Source: Arcuatula senhousia
Taxonomy: Eukaryota; Mollusca; Bivalvia; Mytilida; Mytilidae
Length of the DNA stretch: 64,000 nt
Assembly (NCBI GenBank): GCA_963971305.1
Contig: OZ020313.1
Span: forward strand, 25,894,602-25,958,601
Direction: 5' to 3'
Shown here: one piece after another, positions 63,730 to 64,000 of the stretch
Position numbering within the stretch: position 1 is the first letter of the stretch
Layout of the letters: every line of letters starts with the position of its first letter
Notes under the pieces: model-generated
The model's database searches: none
What the model saw: only the letters and a program-made list of their open reading frames with translations
Told to the model about the DNA's origin: nothing
Translations under genes and position numbers: made by a program

Positions 63730-64000
63730 ATGGCTTCAGAAGCAACAGGAGGCCAGTCCATGCTGATATTTGAATCATTTTCCTTTTTTGTCTTGCTGGG
63801 CGTATGTGCCATATTACAGGTCCTGGCCCACAGAACAAGAAAAGATGAATCTGTTGGCAACAATCCTCAATTCCTGAAGTTTCAGAGAACATACTTTGCA
63901 GCCTATCTCCTTGCCATGTTTGCCGATTGGTTACAAGGTCCCTATTTATATAAACTTTACTCCTATTATGGTTTTCAAGAGCCACAAATAGCAGTCTTGT
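63730..64000 (+). CDS. MFSD5: Molybdate-anion transporter, N-terminal 90 residues
   Basis: MFSD5 is a major-facilitator membrane protein linked to high-affinity molybdate uptake. The exon begins at 63692 after a TTTTGTAG acceptor; an in-frame TGA at 63694-63696 precedes the ATG at 63730. The first 90 codons are visible and the frame is open at the window edge. Residues 13-33 are a hydrophobic first helix. NPQFLKFQRTYFAAYLLAMF resembles the start of helix two, and ADWLQGPYLYKLYSYYGF at 66-82 is nearly the human ADWLQAPYLYKLYQHYYF signature. QIAVL begins the next helix. The human protein is about 450 residues, so four-fifths lies to the right. Nothing in the visible part suggests damage. Confidence 0.92.
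   Translation, partial: MASEATGGQSMLIFESFSFFVLLGVCAILQVLAHRTRKDESVGNNPQFLKFQRTYFAAYLLAMFADWLQGPYLYKLYSYYGFQEPQIAVL

Overview
The window is animal nuclear DNA: AT-rich, with spliced genes, GT-AG introns and very dense mobile DNA. Gene content and the look of the repeats fit a bivalve mollusc, most likely a mytilid mussel. The species is inferred, not shown.

Genes from left to right. (1) The last three coding exons of a cytosolic sulfotransferase lie on + at 1192-3542. (2) A RING-less B-box (TRIM-like) protein with one coding exon lies on - at 6021-7658. (3) H6PD, the endoplasmic glucose-6-phosphate dehydrogenase/6-phosphogluconolactonase fusion, lies on - at 19714-24103; its three coding exons join into 794 residues. 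(4) ISOC2, an isochorismatase-domain protein, lies on + at 34549-39080; its four exons join into 203 residues. (5) METTL1, the tRNA guanine-N7 methyltransferase, lies on - at 47031-52515; five exons were found and the N-terminal exon was not. (6) A lone possible terminal exon of an unknown gene lies on + at 58335-58453. (7) The first coding exon of MFSD5, a molybdate-anion transporter, lies on + from 63730 and runs off the window, with a probable 5' UTR exon near 61760-61976. I joined the exons by eye; splice phases agree at every junction, and H6PD and ISOC2 come out close to family length. These are independent housekeeping genes on both strands, with no operon-like grouping.

The rest is mostly non-autonomous DNA transposons with terminal inverted repeats (TIRs). 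Many hold a head-to-tail array of 100-490 bp units, and several of these families also carry a short GTC- or GGAC-type simple repeat just inside one end. The densest area, 28344-33819, is a stack of about five elements inserted into one another; two of the nesting steps are shown by intact paralogous empty sites. Other notable elements are a 621-bp palindrome made of two opposed 21-bp minisatellite arrays with a 6-bp target duplication (53533-54165), an 83-bp element with perfect arms and a 9-bp duplication (54239-54339), a 1.19-kb long-TIR element carrying a decayed PHD-finger reading frame (59577-60786), and a perfect 69-bp-arm hairpin (4783-4926).

No tRNA, rRNA, CRISPR array, complete transposase or viral gene was recognised. 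Intergenic and intronic stretches are described in their own entries.
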